Assembly (NCBI GenBank): GCA_947380605.1 | Contig: CANCRO010000014.1 | Location: forward strand, 1-43,247 | From: Chitinophagaceae bacterium | Lineage (GTDB): Bacteria > Bacteroidota > Bacteroidia > Chitinophagales > Chitinophagaceae | Length of the DNA: 43,247 nt | Reading direction: 5' to 3' | Part shown: piece by piece, positions 18,329 through 27,597 of the stretch | Position numbering within the stretch: the first letter of the stretch is position 1 | Layout: every line of letters starts with the position of its first letter | Notes under the pieces: generated by a model | Databases searched by the model: none | What the model saw: the letters and a program-made list of their open reading frames with translations, nothing else | What the model was told of the DNA's origin: nothing | Program-made: the position numbers and the translations under genes

Positions 18329-19180
18329 ATGAAAACTAAAAAAATAATTGGTGTAGATTTTGGTGCGACTAATATCCGAGGCGGAATTGTATTTGATTCA
18401 AAACTTTCATCGTTACAATCTATTGCTATCAATAGATCTGGATCAATAGACGATGTTTTAAAAGACTTATTTTATATTACTGATCAGTTATTTGAAAAAG
18501 ATATTACTGCTATAGGTATTGGTGTTCCAAGTGTGGTAGATGTTGATAACGGTATCGTGTATGATGTTCAATACATTCCCTCTTGGAAAGAAGTTCATCT
18601 GAAAAAAATCATGGAAGACAGATACCAAGTCCCCGTCATTATTAATAATGATGCGAATTGCTTTTCAACCGGTGAATTTTATTTTGGAAAGGGTATTGGT
18701 AGTAATCATATGATTGGACTCACCATTGGAACCGGTTTAGGTGCAGGATTAATTATCAATAAAAAATTGTTTGCTGGACCCAATTGTGGAGCAGGTGAAA
18801 TTGGAATGGTAGATTATTTGGATCATTGTTACGAATATTATGCCAGTGGACGATTCTTTGAAAATGTTTACCATACCAATGGAGAAGAAGTTTTTGAAAG
18901 GGCCAAAAAAGGGGACCCTATTGCATTGCAATGGTATGGTGAATTGGGAACCCACCTAGGAAATGCAATAAAACTTATTCAATACGCTTACGACATCCCG
19001 TTGGTTATTTTGGGCGGATCCGTCAGAATGGCCTATCCATTTTTTAAAGATACTATGTGGGAAAGAATTCGCACTCTCGCCTACTCCAAGTCAGTTGAAA
19101 AATTAGTGATTGAAGTCTCAACGCTTCAAAACGCCGCTATTCTTGGTGCAGCAGGACTTTACTTCGATAAAAATCAATAA
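18329..19180 (+). CDS. ROK-family sugar kinase lacking the zinc motif
   Basis: The 283-aa protein has the phosphate-1 motif VDFGATN (9-15), the catalytic Asp108 in INNDANC, and the GTGLGAGLIINKKLFAGPNCGAGEIG stretch typical of ROK kinases. The canonical GEIGH and CxCGxxGCxE zinc-binding motif is absent: His is replaced by Met160, and only YLDHCYEYYASGRFF follows. ROK members without this motif exist, so activity is possible. It is expected to phosphorylate the hexose imported by the MFS protein, using ATP in the cytosol. It converges on the secreted hydrolase gene with only 7 bp between the stops. Confidence 0.85.
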   Translation: MKTKKIIGVDFGATNIRGGIVFDSKLSSLQSIAINRSGSIDDVLKDLFYITDQLFEKDITAIGIGVPSVVDVDNGIVYDVQYIPSWKEVHLKKIMEDRYQVPVIINNDANCFSTGEFYFGKGIGSNHMIGLTIGTGLGAGLIINKKLFAGPNCGAGEIGMVDYLDHCYEYYASGRFFENVYHTNGEEVFERAKKGDPIALQWYGELGTHLGNAIKLIQYAYDIPLVILGGSVRMAYPFFKDTMWERIRTLAYSKSVEKLVIEVSTLQNAAILGAAGLYFDKNQ

Positions 19181-19187
19181 AATATTT

Positions 19188-21515
19188 TTATTTTTTTAAA
19201 ATCCAAATATCAAAAACCTTTGAGTGCTGACGCCAATTCAATTTAGATTCTTCAGGTTCATCAAAAGTGATAGAAAGTTTTCCATCTTTGACATACTTAG
19301 GACTTAGTTGAAACTCTTTGAATTCTTCCATTCCTTTATTATAAAGTGTAGGCTCAATTCTTTCACCATCCACGCGCAACAACGCTTCTCCATATCCAGA
19401 AATCCTTATCGTATACATTGCATTAGGATCTAAATCTGCATATTCTAACTTAGGGAAATTTTGAAAAAGTTGAGTAGACAAGCGCTTTCTGCTTAATCCA
19501 TTATCAGCCCATAATACATCGGTTGCATCTTCGGTTCTAGTTTTTACATGAGGCCCCTTCGATAAATCAGAAATATTGTCATAAAAACTACCAGGGCCTG
19601 GATTTTCCCATTTTGCAATAATATCTAAACGATCCAATTGTTCTTTTTCAGAAGGCAGTTTCTTGATTTTTTTAAATTCATCTTCCAACCACCATCTATT
19701 ATTTAATGGATAGTCAATAAAATCTAAGATAGCACCGCGCTCTGCACCACTTGCTTGGTATTTAGGAACACTCGTTTGCATTCCAATTGATTTAAATAAT
19801 GCTTCGCAATAATCAACAATCTTTTGTCTAAGTTCAGGATGAATAGGTGATTGATCAGCTTGATTAACTTTGTTAAGCGCCAACTCCATTGATTGATTAA
19901 TGCCGATGGTCTTAGCATTTAATAAAATCTCATTGGCTTCTCGCTCCAATTTTTGTTCGTATATTTTCCTGCGTTTTACATAGGTGTCATAATAAGCACG
20001 CATCACCAATTGCTGCCAGCGCCAATTTAATTGAAGGCCTGGATTTTTAAGTTCTAAATTCTGCCAATAAGCAAAGGTTGTTTCTATAGCTCCATTCTCC
20101 TCTACTGGTCCAACCCAATTTCTTTCTAAGGCTAAAATCCCATCTGCCACTTGCTCAGCAATAGAATGACCAAAAAATAATGAAGCATATTCAACTAATA
20201 CCTCTCTAACATCTTTCGCAGGGTTACAAGCCATCTGACTCCAAATAACTTTATTAACGTCATCATGCACTCCATCAGAATAAGATAAAAAACCATCTGT
20301 AAGCGGAGCAAATTGATTATGGATTTTAGCATAATAAAAAGGTTGAGGATTTGAAACCTCTCTACCCTCTGTTAATGCAAATGCTTGATCCCAATTTTCG
20401 GTTGGATATTGACAACGAACGGTATGCGTTAAATCAGGATAATGTCTATGTTTATATTGTTTAGGCAATTGAAAGCGAGTGTCAGCCATACTTGGACTAC
20501 TTGGTCCAGAGACAACACCTGCTAACCAATCTGGTTTATATTTTACCAAATATTCATAGAAATAATTTACTTGCTCATCACTAAACCCTTGTAATGAAAT
20601 CCATACACCTGCATTTGGGTGATATTTTTTTAATTCAACTGAAATCGCTTGTAAGAAAGGCATCACCTCCTTGGGATGATTGCTTCCAGGATCACCACCT
20701 GGAAAAAACACACCATCTAACTTTGGACATTTCTTATAAAAATCTGAATGAACTTTTACTTCCTCTTTAAATTTTGCTTGGTCAGATAAATCGATATCAG
20801 CTGGTGTCCACACCCAATAATCAAGTCCATAATTCATACAGATTTGACTCATTTTGATATTCATTTCCTCTCTAGGGATTTTCATATGAGGTCCAGGAGG
20901 GCCATCTTGAAATGGAATGCTTTCAATTGAATTAGAACCGAATAATGCTAACTCTCTTATATACTGCTCATATTGCTTTTCGTTCCACGAATCCCATGAA
21001 TTAGCCGTATTTCGATAACCTAATTGATGTCCACGAATGGCATACTTTGGAACAGATACTATTTCGATAGTTTTATCAACCACAATTTTTTGTTTATTCA
21101 AATCCGCCTTTCTTAAAAATTCTCCAATAGCAAATAATACACCTCTTTCATCTCCACCCATCAACCATAAAATTGGTCTTCCAGAACTCAAATCAATAGA
21201 AATACCAAATCCTTCTTTTTGTAATACAACAGAATGGGTGGGTAATTTTGGAACTACAATATCTCCCAATGATAAGTCGGATGCTAGGACAAGCGCTATT
21301 AAAGGCAACTTATTTGATTTTTCTTGCACTACTAAATTTAATTGAGTACGTGCTTTAATTTCTTCTTGAAGCACTCGAATATAAGTCTCCTTTTGAGGGG
21401 AGGAAAGTTTAGAAGAAACCACTATAGCTGCTTTTGAAAAATCAAAAGACTGCGCTTGAATTGTAGAATGTAGCGAACAATAGAAAAAGCAAATAAGCCA
21501 GGTAATTTTTTTCAT
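19188..21515 (-). CDS. Secreted glycoside hydrolase-like protein (GH67/GH20 N-domain type)
   Basis: The 775-aa exported protein has a signal peptide (MKKITWLICFFYCSLHSTIQAQ). An N-terminal alpha/beta domain contains the GGDERGVLFAIGEFLR signature known from the accessory domain of GH67 and GH20 enzymes. A TIM-barrel-like core follows, with PKYAIRGHQLGYRNTANSWDSW, YWVWTPADIDL, GVFFPGGDPGSNHP and GVWISLQGF, and then a helical and beta-rich C-terminus. I recognise the architecture of alpha-glucuronidase-like hydrolases but cannot name the substrate, and the catalytic pair is not certain. The gene is 18 bp downstream of the aldolase gene and co-directional with it, which suggests that a uronic-acid-type product is used further (inference). 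Confidence 0.68.
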   Translation of the reverse strand: MKKITWLICFFYCSLHSTIQAQSFDFSKAAIVVSSKLSSPQKETYIRVLQEEIKARTQLNLVVQEKSNKLPLIALVLASDLSLGDIVVPKLPTHSVVLQKEGFGISIDLSSGRPILWLMGGDERGVLFAIGEFLRKADLNKQKIVVDKTIEIVSVPKYAIRGHQLGYRNTANSWDSWNEKQYEQYIRELALFGSNSIESIPFQDGPPGPHMKIPREEMNIKMSQICMNYGLDYWVWTPADIDLSDQAKFKEEVKVHSDFYKKCPKLDGVFFPGGDPGSNHPKEVMPFLQAISVELKKYHPNAGVWISLQGFSDEQVNYFYEYLVKYKPDWLAGVVSGPSSPSMADTRFQLPKQYKHRHYPDLTHTVRCQYPTENWDQAFALTEGREVSNPQPFYYAKIHNQFAPLTDGFLSYSDGVHDDVNKVIWSQMACNPAKDVREVLVEYASLFFGHSIAEQVADGILALERNWVGPVEENGAIETTFAYWQNLELKNPGLQLNWRWQQLVMRAYYDTYVKRRKIYEQKLEREANEILLNAKTIGINQSMELALNKVNQADQSPIHPELRQKIVDYCEALFKSIGMQTSVPKYQASGAERGAILDFIDYPLNNRWWLEDEFKKIKKLPSEKEQLDRLDIIAKWENPGPGSFYDNISDLSKGPHVKTRTEDATDVLWADNGLSRKRLSTQLFQNFPKLEYADLDPNAMYTIRISGYGEALLRVDGERIEPTLYNKGMEEFKEFQLSPKYVKDGKLSITFDEPEESKLNWRQHSKVFDIWILKK

Positions 21516-21533
21516 AAAGCAGAATTTAAAATT

Positions 21534-22367
21534 CTAAATACTTTCAGAACTTGTATTCACATGTTCTTGGGCACCTAATAGTTTTTTTATTTTATTTAAA
21601 TCATTATTCAATTGATTAGCAGACAAGAAAGCGTCAGAGCAATGTAATAACATTGTCGCTCCCATTTTTGCCCATTCCAATTGCAAATCAAGACTATCTC
21701 TGTAGCCTGTATGTCCACCTACTGCAACACCCTTAGCGCGCGCATTTTTTATTATGCCTTCAGTCAATGCTAAGAACTCCTTAGAAAAATATTTTTCAGG
21801 CATACTATAAGAAGTTGATAGGTCATGTGGTCCAATCATCAAACCGTCTACTGCAGGACCATCCAATGATTGAATAGAAAGATACTCATTCATCATGGCG
21901 ACTCCCTTCTCACTTTCAATATTTAAAACCAATGAATTATTTCTATTGTTATGAATTAAATATTGCTTTAACTCTTCAGTTGGTTTTTCTTCTCCATGCA
22001 ATATTCGCATTAGCTTTTTTCCTTTAAGTGGACGATATTTTACTGCTCCTATCAATGCAATTACATCCTCAATTTCTTCAACATATGGAACTAATACCGT
22101 GCAGGCGCCTGCATCCAATGCCTGGGTAGCCAAATAAGGGCTTGGCTCCAATATTCTTACCAATGGATTTACTCCAGCAGCTTTAAAAGCATTACACATC
22201 CAGCTTAATGTTTCTGGATTATATTGAACATGTTCATTACAAAAAAACACAAAATCTAGTCCCAGGCTAATTACAGAGTCAAACATTTTGGGAGAAGTCG
22301 ATGAAATCTGGGTTCCATAAACTTTCTTACCCTCTCGAAGGGCATTGCGAAAATCTTTTCCTACCAT
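21534..22367 (-). CDS. HpcH/HpaI-family class II aldolase
   Basis: The 277-aa TIM-barrel protein shows the HpcH/HpaI/citrate-lyase-beta fold pattern. The substrate Arg is probably that of PLVRILEPSPYLATQALDAGACTVLVPYVE. The metal-ligand Glu lies in LVLNIESEKGV and the Asp in DGLMIGPHDLS, both typical of Mg2+-dependent 2-keto-3-deoxy acid aldolases. Such enzymes split 2-keto-3-deoxy sugar acids to pyruvate and an aldehyde. Unusual is FFCNEHVQYNPETL where many members have a D-x-E-H motif; the E-H is kept. It is not exported. It lies between the TIM-barrel isomerase gene and the glucuronidase-like gene, which fits sugar-acid breakdown. Confidence 0.82.
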   Translation of the reverse strand: MVGKDFRNALREGKKVYGTQISSTSPKMFDSVISLGLDFVFFCNEHVQYNPETLSWMCNAFKAAGVNPLVRILEPSPYLATQALDAGACTVLVPYVEEIEDVIALIGAVKYRPLKGKKLMRILHGEEKPTEELKQYLIHNNRNNSLVLNIESEKGVAMMNEYLSIQSLDGPAVDGLMIGPHDLSTSYSMPEKYFSKEFLALTEGIIKNARAKGVAVGGHTGYRDSLDLQLEWAKMGATMLLHCSDAFLSANQLNNDLNKIKKLLGAQEHVNTSSESI

Positions 22368-22437
22368 TATTATTCAAATTAAATTTTTAGGGAAATCAAA
22401 GAAAGGTCTTCTACTTAATTTAGAAACGCTATTATAA

Positions 22438-22475
22438 TTAAAAAAGCACTACCTATTAAGGTAGTGCTTTTTTAA
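22438..22475. terminator. Hairpin terminator after the exported TIM-barrel gene
   Basis: A 17-bp inverted repeat with a 4-nt loop (arms 22438-22454 and 22459-22475) has a GCACTACCT/AGGTAGTGC core flanked by A and T tracts. It lies directly after the stop at 22478 of the minus-strand gene and upstream of the aldolase gene. Transcription into the aldolase gene therefore probably needs its own promoter or readthrough. Confidence 0.85.
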
Positions 22476-22477
22476 AA

Positions 22478-23431
22478 TTATACACCAGCTTTTTTAAGAA
22501 CTGCTAATGTTTTTTTAAGTCCTGTTTTAGCAACAGTCAAATGATCTTCTTTCCAATAATTAGGATTATACATCTCCAAAGAAATAAACCCTTTATATCC
22601 AGTAGCTTTCAAATCTTTAAAAATTGAATCTAATGGCAATATACCATCACCCGGATACACACGATGTTCATCTCTTAGATCTTTAAATGCAGGAGTAGCC
22701 GGTGAATCATTGAATTGAAAAATGGCAATAGCATCTCCTTTCAATAATTTTAATCCCTCAAAACCTCCACCGCTAATGTACATGTGATAAACATCAGGAA
22801 TCACTCTGGCCATTGGATGATTGGCATCCATTGCAATACCCACTGCCTGACCCAAAGTTTTAATCGTAAAATATTTTACAAAAACCAACGCTGGTTTAAT
22901 ATTATACTCTTTCAAACCAATCTCTACAATATCTCTATATCTTTCTGCGACCCATTTGTGATTGTAGTTTTCTGACAATTTATTGGGAATAGTTTGAATG
23001 TGCTCAGCACCAATATCATGTGCCATACGCATACGACGGCGAGTTTCAGCAAGTGAACTATTAAATAATTCCATGGTATCAGGAATAGCATTCCACAATC
23101 CAATTACACTAGGAACTTTAAGTCCTAATTTTTTTATTTCCAAACCCAACTCTTTCAAGTTGCCCCCTTTTTTTTCATATTCCTCTAGTTCAGTATCCCA
23201 AGGTTCAATACCATCATAACCAGCTTCTGCTGCGATCCTTACTTTATCTTTTAAAGAAGAAGGACGAATGGTTGCTGTATCCAAACTAATTGGCCAAGGA
23301 CTCGCTCCATTTTGATATCTCTTTTCTTTTTTTTCTTCTGAGGCAGTAGTTGCAGCCATAGATAAATTCGGTAAAGCGCCTGCAATCAAACCAACTGTAG
23401 AGCTCAATCCAATAAAATTTCTCCTTTTCAT
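22478..23431 (-). CDS. Tat-exported TIM-barrel sugar isomerase/epimerase-like protein
   Basis: The 317-aa protein has a twin-arginine signal at the N-terminus (KRRNFIG followed by a hydrophobic stretch to about residue 27). The rest is a xylose-isomerase-like TIM barrel (AP endonuclease 2 superfamily) with AAEAGYDGIEPWD, an IQTIPNK strand, VIPDVYHMYISGGG and the C-terminal FISLEMYNPNYW, where Glu and Asp residues would bind a metal. Such proteins isomerise or epimerise sugars or sugar acids; the substrate is not known. Being exported, it would act in the periplasm. It is divergent from the sialidase-like gene, with a 411-bp intergenic region. Confidence 0.8.
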   Translation of the reverse strand: MKRRNFIGLSSTVGLIAGALPNLSMAATTASEEKKEKRYQNGASPWPISLDTATIRPSSLKDKVRIAAEAGYDGIEPWDTELEEYEKKGGNLKELGLEIKKLGLKVPSVIGLWNAIPDTMELFNSSLAETRRRMRMAHDIGAEHIQTIPNKLSENYNHKWVAERYRDIVEIGLKEYNIKPALVFVKYFTIKTLGQAVGIAMDANHPMARVIPDVYHMYISGGGFEGLKLLKGDAIAIFQFNDSPATPAFKDLRDEHRVYPGDGILPLDSIFKDLKATGYKGFISLEMYNPNYWKEDHLTVAKTGLKKTLAVLKKAGV

Positions 23432-23842
23432 GATAGCGGTTGTTTTTTAAATAATGAATTTTAAAATATAGAATAGTGATCGTTAAAAATGGATTAATCA
23501 TCCATTCGTTTTTCGAAATTTAAAGATATGTTTTTTATTTTTTATCCTATTCATAGTTATCAATAAATAACTAATTAATTTTTTACCCCAAAATAACTCA
23601 ACAAATAGCTACTCAACAGGGTAACCGTTGGCCTTAGCTAATCAATGAATCAATCAGCATTAAGGAGTCTACATTGAATTAAAAATATAAGAAGTATATA
23701 ATTTAAGTAGAGTATAGAACTTTTCATTAATATGAATTGTTTCAACGTAAAAAGATTGGTTGAAATGCCCCCCAATAGCTGAAATAATAATGATCGAGAC
23801 TAAAACAATTTTTAATATCTTGCAATCAAAGCTTGTATAACC
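23432..23842. other. Divergent intergenic region (411 bp)
   Basis: This region lies between the divergent TIM-barrel and sialidase-like genes and is AT-rich. A palindrome TAGTTAT/ATAACTA (23554-23560 and 23567-23573, 6-nt spacer) is a possible operator. No clear full TAnnTTTG promoter and no small gene with a convincing start was seen. Confidence 0.4.
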
Positions 23843-24856
23843 ATGAAAAAAATAATAAAAATCCTAGCACTCTGTGCTTTTGTTAGCCCTGTATTTGGGC
23901 AAAAAATAAGTTCCGAATTTATTTATGAAACGGCTCCCTTCCCTTCTTGCCATGCCTCTACTTTAGAAGAAACGCCTCGCGGAATAATTGCCTCTTGGTT
24001 TGGTGGTACTGAAGAGAAAAATAAGGATGTAGGCATCTGGGTGAGTCGTTTAGAAAAAGGAAAATGGACGGTTCCTGTAGAAGTAGCTAACGGAGTTCAA
24101 AATGATACCTTGCGTTATCCTACTTGGAATCCAGTTTTATTTAAAATGCCTGGTAAAGATTTGATTTTATTTTATAAGGTAGGTCCTTCACCCTCCACTT
24201 GGTGGGGAATGCTAAAGCGCTCTAAAGATAATGGCCTTACTTGGTCGGCGGCTGAAAGACTTCCAGAAGGAATCTATGGCCCGATTAAAAATAAACCTGT
24301 TCTACTTAAAAATGGTACTTTATTATGCCCTACTTCATCTGAAGATCATGGATGGAGAGTACATTTTGAGATGACTAAAGATGGTGGTAAAACATGGACT
24401 AGAACTGATGCAATCAATGATGGCAAAGAGTTTTCAGCTATTCAGCCGAGTGTACTTTTCTTAAAAGATGGTCGATTACAATTACTTTGCAGAAGTAGAA
24501 ACGGCATGTTATTAGAAGCATTTTCAAGTGACCAGGGTATGACTTGGTCTGCATTAAAAGCTACTTCATTGCCTAATCCAAATTCAGGTACCGATGCAGT
24601 AACATTGAAAGATGGCCGACATGTGCTAGTGTATAATCATGTTACCAAAGAATCTAGATCCTGGGGAGGAAGTAGATCTCCATTAAATGTCGCTATATCA
24701 AAAGATGGTCAACAATGGGAAGAGATCGCTATTTTAGAAAACGAACCAAAGGCGGAATTTTCTTATCCGGCAGTGATACAAACTAAAGATGGTAAAATTC
24801 ATATCACCTATACCTGGAAACGTAGGAAGATTAAACACGTATCCATCCAATTGTAA
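23843..24856 (+). CDS. Exported sialidase-like BNR-repeat protein
   Basis: The 337-aa protein has a signal peptide ending near residue 19-20 (VSPVFGQ). It contains Asp-box (BNR) motifs of the S-x-D-x-G-x-T-W type at 127-134 (SKDNGLTW), 178-185 (TKDGGKTW) and 228-235 (SSDQGMTW), and a weaker one near 285 (SKDGQQW). The whole chain is a six-bladed-propeller candidate of the sialidase superfamily. The conserved opening region (PRGIIASWFGGTEEKNKDVGIW) is that of BNR-like proteins common in glycan loci. The FRIP-type Arg motif of classical sialidases is not seen, so sialidase activity is unproven. It would act in the periplasm on host- or algal-type glycans or sugar acids. Confidence 0.8.
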   Translation: MKKIIKILALCAFVSPVFGQKISSEFIYETAPFPSCHASTLEETPRGIIASWFGGTEEKNKDVGIWVSRLEKGKWTVPVEVANGVQNDTLRYPTWNPVLFKMPGKDLILFYKVGPSPSTWWGMLKRSKDNGLTWSAAERLPEGIYGPIKNKPVLLKNGTLLCPTSSEDHGWRVHFEMTKDGGKTWTRTDAINDGKEFSAIQPSVLFLKDGRLQLLCRSRNGMLLEAFSSDQGMTWSALKATSLPNPNSGTDAVTLKDGRHVLVYNHVTKESRSWGGSRSPLNVAISKDGQQWEEIAILENEPKAEFSYPAVIQTKDGKIHITYTWKRRKIKHVSIQL

Positions 24857-24880
24857 AAAAATAAAATTATTATTTATCTA

Positions 24881-24908
24881 TAATGGCTACCCTATGCGGT
24901 AGCCATTA
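24881..24908. terminator. Hairpin terminator shared by convergent genes, covering a stop codon
   Basis: A perfect 11-bp stem (24881-24891 and 24898-24908) with a 6-nt loop is followed by a T run on the plus strand. It terminates the sialidase-like gene. The stop codon of the minus-strand aminotransferase gene lies in its loop and the last codons in its right arm. Confidence 0.8.
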
Positions 24909-26157
24909 TTTTTAGTGCACCTACAAATACATCTAAATCTTCGATAGAAGTAAATACATTCGGTGTAATACGACAACCTTGTACGTTCGCATAATCGATG
25001 GCAACCGTATATATTTTGTGTTCTTTTAACAATCGCTTTTCTAAAGCTGATGGTGTAATCCCTTTAATCCCCACATTAGCTATTCCGCAGGATCGATTAT
25101 TTTCAGTGGGTGTATTGATCATAATATTTGGCAAATCCTTTACTCTACTAGTCCAGTATTGTTGCAAATACCTCATTCTAGCTTCTTTTTTTTCAGCTCC
25201 CATCGTATTGTAAAAATCGATGGCGTCTTCAATGGCTAAATCAGTTGCAGGAGGATGAGTACCCGTATGATTCAATCGTAGAATATTAGAAAGATCTCCA
25301 TTTCCATCTCCAATCAGTGGCCAAACAGTGGCAACATTTTCTTTTTTAACATAAAGAAATCCTGAACCCAATGGCACACTCATCCATTTATGTAAGGAGG
25401 TTCCATAATAATCACAATCAAGGTCTTTTATTTTATATTGAATGTGAGCAAAAGCATGCGCTCCATCTACCAACACCTTTACCCCCTTGCGATGCGCCAT
25501 GGCACATATTTTTTTGATCGGAAGAATATGACCCGTGATATTTATCATATGGCTCACCATCATCAACTTTGTTTTGGGCGTGAGTGCATTTTCATAAAGA
25601 GAAACAATTTCTTCATCCGACTTTGGATGATTAGGAACGGATACTTTTTTCAACACCACACCATATCGATTAGCTACTTGCTGAAACATATCTAACATAG
25701 AGCCATAGTCTTGAATGGCCATTACCGCCTCATCTCCCGCTTTCCAATCTTGTCCTGCAATAATGATATCTAGCGCTTCTGTCGCATTTCTTGTAATAAC
25801 CAATTCATCCGAACCACAACCCGCTACTTCCGCAAGTTTAGCCGCCATTCTATTTTTATTTTCCGCTTGTACCGTTCGCATATAATAGGCGCCATGTAAA
25901 TTGATATCGCGGATGTGTTGAATATATTTTTCTAGCGTTGGCTGAGGAATAATATTGTAGTACCCATTTTCAAAATTGATATAATCTGTTTTAAGAAGGT
26001 ATTGACTTCTTATCTTTTTCCAAAATACATCATCGGCTGCAAGTATTTCTGCAGATACATTTTTCTTTGAATCGAATAAGGCTGCCAATGCATCCATTCC
26101 AATAGATGCCCCTATGCCTGAAAGAGCCGCAGTTTTGATAAAGGTTCTTTTTTTCAT
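24892..26157 (-). CDS. Exported class V PLP aminotransferase-like protein
   Basis: The 421-aa protein has a Tat-like N-terminus (KKRTFIK followed by a hydrophobic stretch to about residue 27) ahead of a complete class V aminotransferase fold. The fold shows ITRNATEALD (phosphate-binding), DGAHAFAH with the PLP-contacting Asp231, and the Schiff-base lysine Lys257 in TSLHKWMSVPLGSG. It resembles isopenicillin-N epimerase-like and cysteine desulfurase-like proteins. The Tat route suits an enzyme that folds with its cofactor before export. The reaction is unknown. It is divergent from the Gfo/Idh/MocA gene (164 bp between starts). Confidence 0.85.
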   Translation of the reverse strand: MKKRTFIKTAALSGIGASIGMDALAALFDSKKNVSAEILAADDVFWKKIRSQYLLKTDYINFENGYYNIIPQPTLEKYIQHIRDINLHGAYYMRTVQAENKNRMAAKLAEVAGCGSDELVITRNATEALDIIIAGQDWKAGDEAVMAIQDYGSMLDMFQQVANRYGVVLKKVSVPNHPKSDEEIVSLYENALTPKTKLMMVSHMINITGHILPIKKICAMAHRKGVKVLVDGAHAFAHIQYKIKDLDCDYYGTSLHKWMSVPLGSGFLYVKKENVATVWPLIGDGNGDLSNILRLNHTGTHPPATDLAIEDAIDFYNTMGAEKKEARMRYLQQYWTSRVKDLPNIMINTPTENNRSCGIANVGIKGITPSALEKRLLKEHKIYTVAIDYANVQGCRITPNVFTSIEDLDVFVGALKIMATA

Positions 26158-26321
26158 GACATCAATTTACTTAAAAAATAGTTTTTAAAATCATTTTTAT
26201 ACTTTTTTTATTTAGACATATCCCCAATCAATCCGTCTGAATAAAGCTTGGATTAAATAAATGTACCGATGGTCAACGCAGCTTGGAGAATAATGTTATA
26301 TTTAACTATTAAAAATTAGCC

Positions 26322-27548
26322 ATGAAAGACTCAACGATTCGGTCAACAATTAGTAGAAGAAAATTTATTGGCAATACAGGACTTGGTTTAGCATCAATTG
26401 CCTTAGCTCCCAAAAATATATTGGCAAATAATCTGCGATTCGCAAATAAAATTCGGATAGGAATTATTGGAGGAAGATTTGGAGCTAGTTTTTATTTTCA
26501 TGAACATCCCAACTGCATTGTAGAAGCAGTAAGTGATTTGCGTAAAGATAGACGCGAAAATCTAATGAAAACCTATCGATGTACAAAAAGTTATGAGTCA
26601 TTAACCCTGTTACTCAAAGACCCGAAAGTTGATGCTGTTTTCATTGCTACTCCTGCACCAGATCATGTGAAACATGTAATAGCATCACTTCAAGCTGGAA
26701 AGCATGTATTGTGTGCTGTTCCTGCTGCACTCAATTTAGAAGATTGTTATAAGCTAAGAGATGCGGTGCGCAAATCGGGCCTTACTTATATGATGGCGGA
26801 AACGAGTTATTACAGACAAAATACTATTTCAGTTAGAAAATTATATGAAGAAGGAAGATTCGGAGAAATTTTTAGTGCTGCTGCTGAATACAATCACCCA
26901 GGACTTGAGGCCTTATGGTTCGAAAATGGTGAAGCTACTTGGCGTCATGGATTGCCACCCTTACTTTATCCAACTCATTGTACTTCGTTTTTAATTTCAG
27001 TTACTGGAGAAAGACTAAGCGAAGTAAGTGCTTTAGGTTGGGGAGATCAAAGTAGTCTTTTGAAAAACAATCCCTATCAGAATCCATTTTGGAATGAAAC
27101 TGCATTTTTTCAAACCAATAAAAATCATCCCTTTAGAGTAGAGGTAAATTGGAAAGGAGCATTAACCAACGCAGAGCGAGCCGAATGGCGTGGCGAAAAG
27201 ATGAGCTTTATTTCGGCACCAACAGAATCCAACGAGCATACTATTATTAGAAGTGTTGATAAAGAGGGGAAAGATGATGCAGGCTTTCAAATAAAAACAA
27301 ATGTCACTGAAAAGTACGCACAAACGAAATGGTGGAAAACAGCTCTTTTACCAGAACCGCTTCGTCATGATAGTGGCCATGATGGATCGCATTCTTTTAT
27401 CACCCATGAATTTATTGATGCCCTTCTTAATAATCGTCAACCGAGTGTTAATATTTATGAAGCCCTTGCCTATACGGCACCAGGAATAATCGCTCATGAG
27501 TCTGCACTTAAAAAGGGAGAATTAATGAAAATTCCGAATTTCGATTAA
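26322..27548 (+). CDS. Tat-exported Gfo/Idh/MocA-family oxidoreductase
   Basis: The 408-aa protein has a twin-arginine signal (SRRKFIGNTGLGLASIAL). The NAD(P)-binding Rossmann domain contains IRIGIIGGRFGASF, VDAVFIATPAPDHV and AGKHVLCAVPAALN, the last with Val-Pro-Ala where many members have EKP. The downstream C-terminal alpha/beta domain contains EYNHPGLEALWF and YPTHCTSFLISVTGE. Missing the usual EKPxA Lys, a typical catalytic residue, it may be a non-dehydrogenase or a variant that hydrolyses glycosides by an NAD-linked route. It acts in the periplasm if exported. It is followed after 49 bp by the membrane hydroxylase gene. Confidence 0.82.
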   Translation: MKDSTIRSTISRRKFIGNTGLGLASIALAPKNILANNLRFANKIRIGIIGGRFGASFYFHEHPNCIVEAVSDLRKDRRENLMKTYRCTKSYESLTLLLKDPKVDAVFIATPAPDHVKHVIASLQAGKHVLCAVPAALNLEDCYKLRDAVRKSGLTYMMAETSYYRQNTISVRKLYEEGRFGEIFSAAAEYNHPGLEALWFENGEATWRHGLPPLLYPTHCTSFLISVTGERLSEVSALGWGDQSSLLKNNPYQNPFWNETAFFQTNKNHPFRVEVNWKGALTNAERAEWRGEKMSFISAPTESNEHTIIRSVDKEGKDDAGFQIKTNVTEKYAQTKWWKTALLPEPLRHDSGHDGSHSFITHEFIDALLNNRQPSVNIYEALAYTAPGIIAHESALKKGELMKIPNFD

Positions 27549-27597
27549 TGCAATTTTTTATAAAGCTTAGTTTTGATTAAAATACATTCATTTCAAC

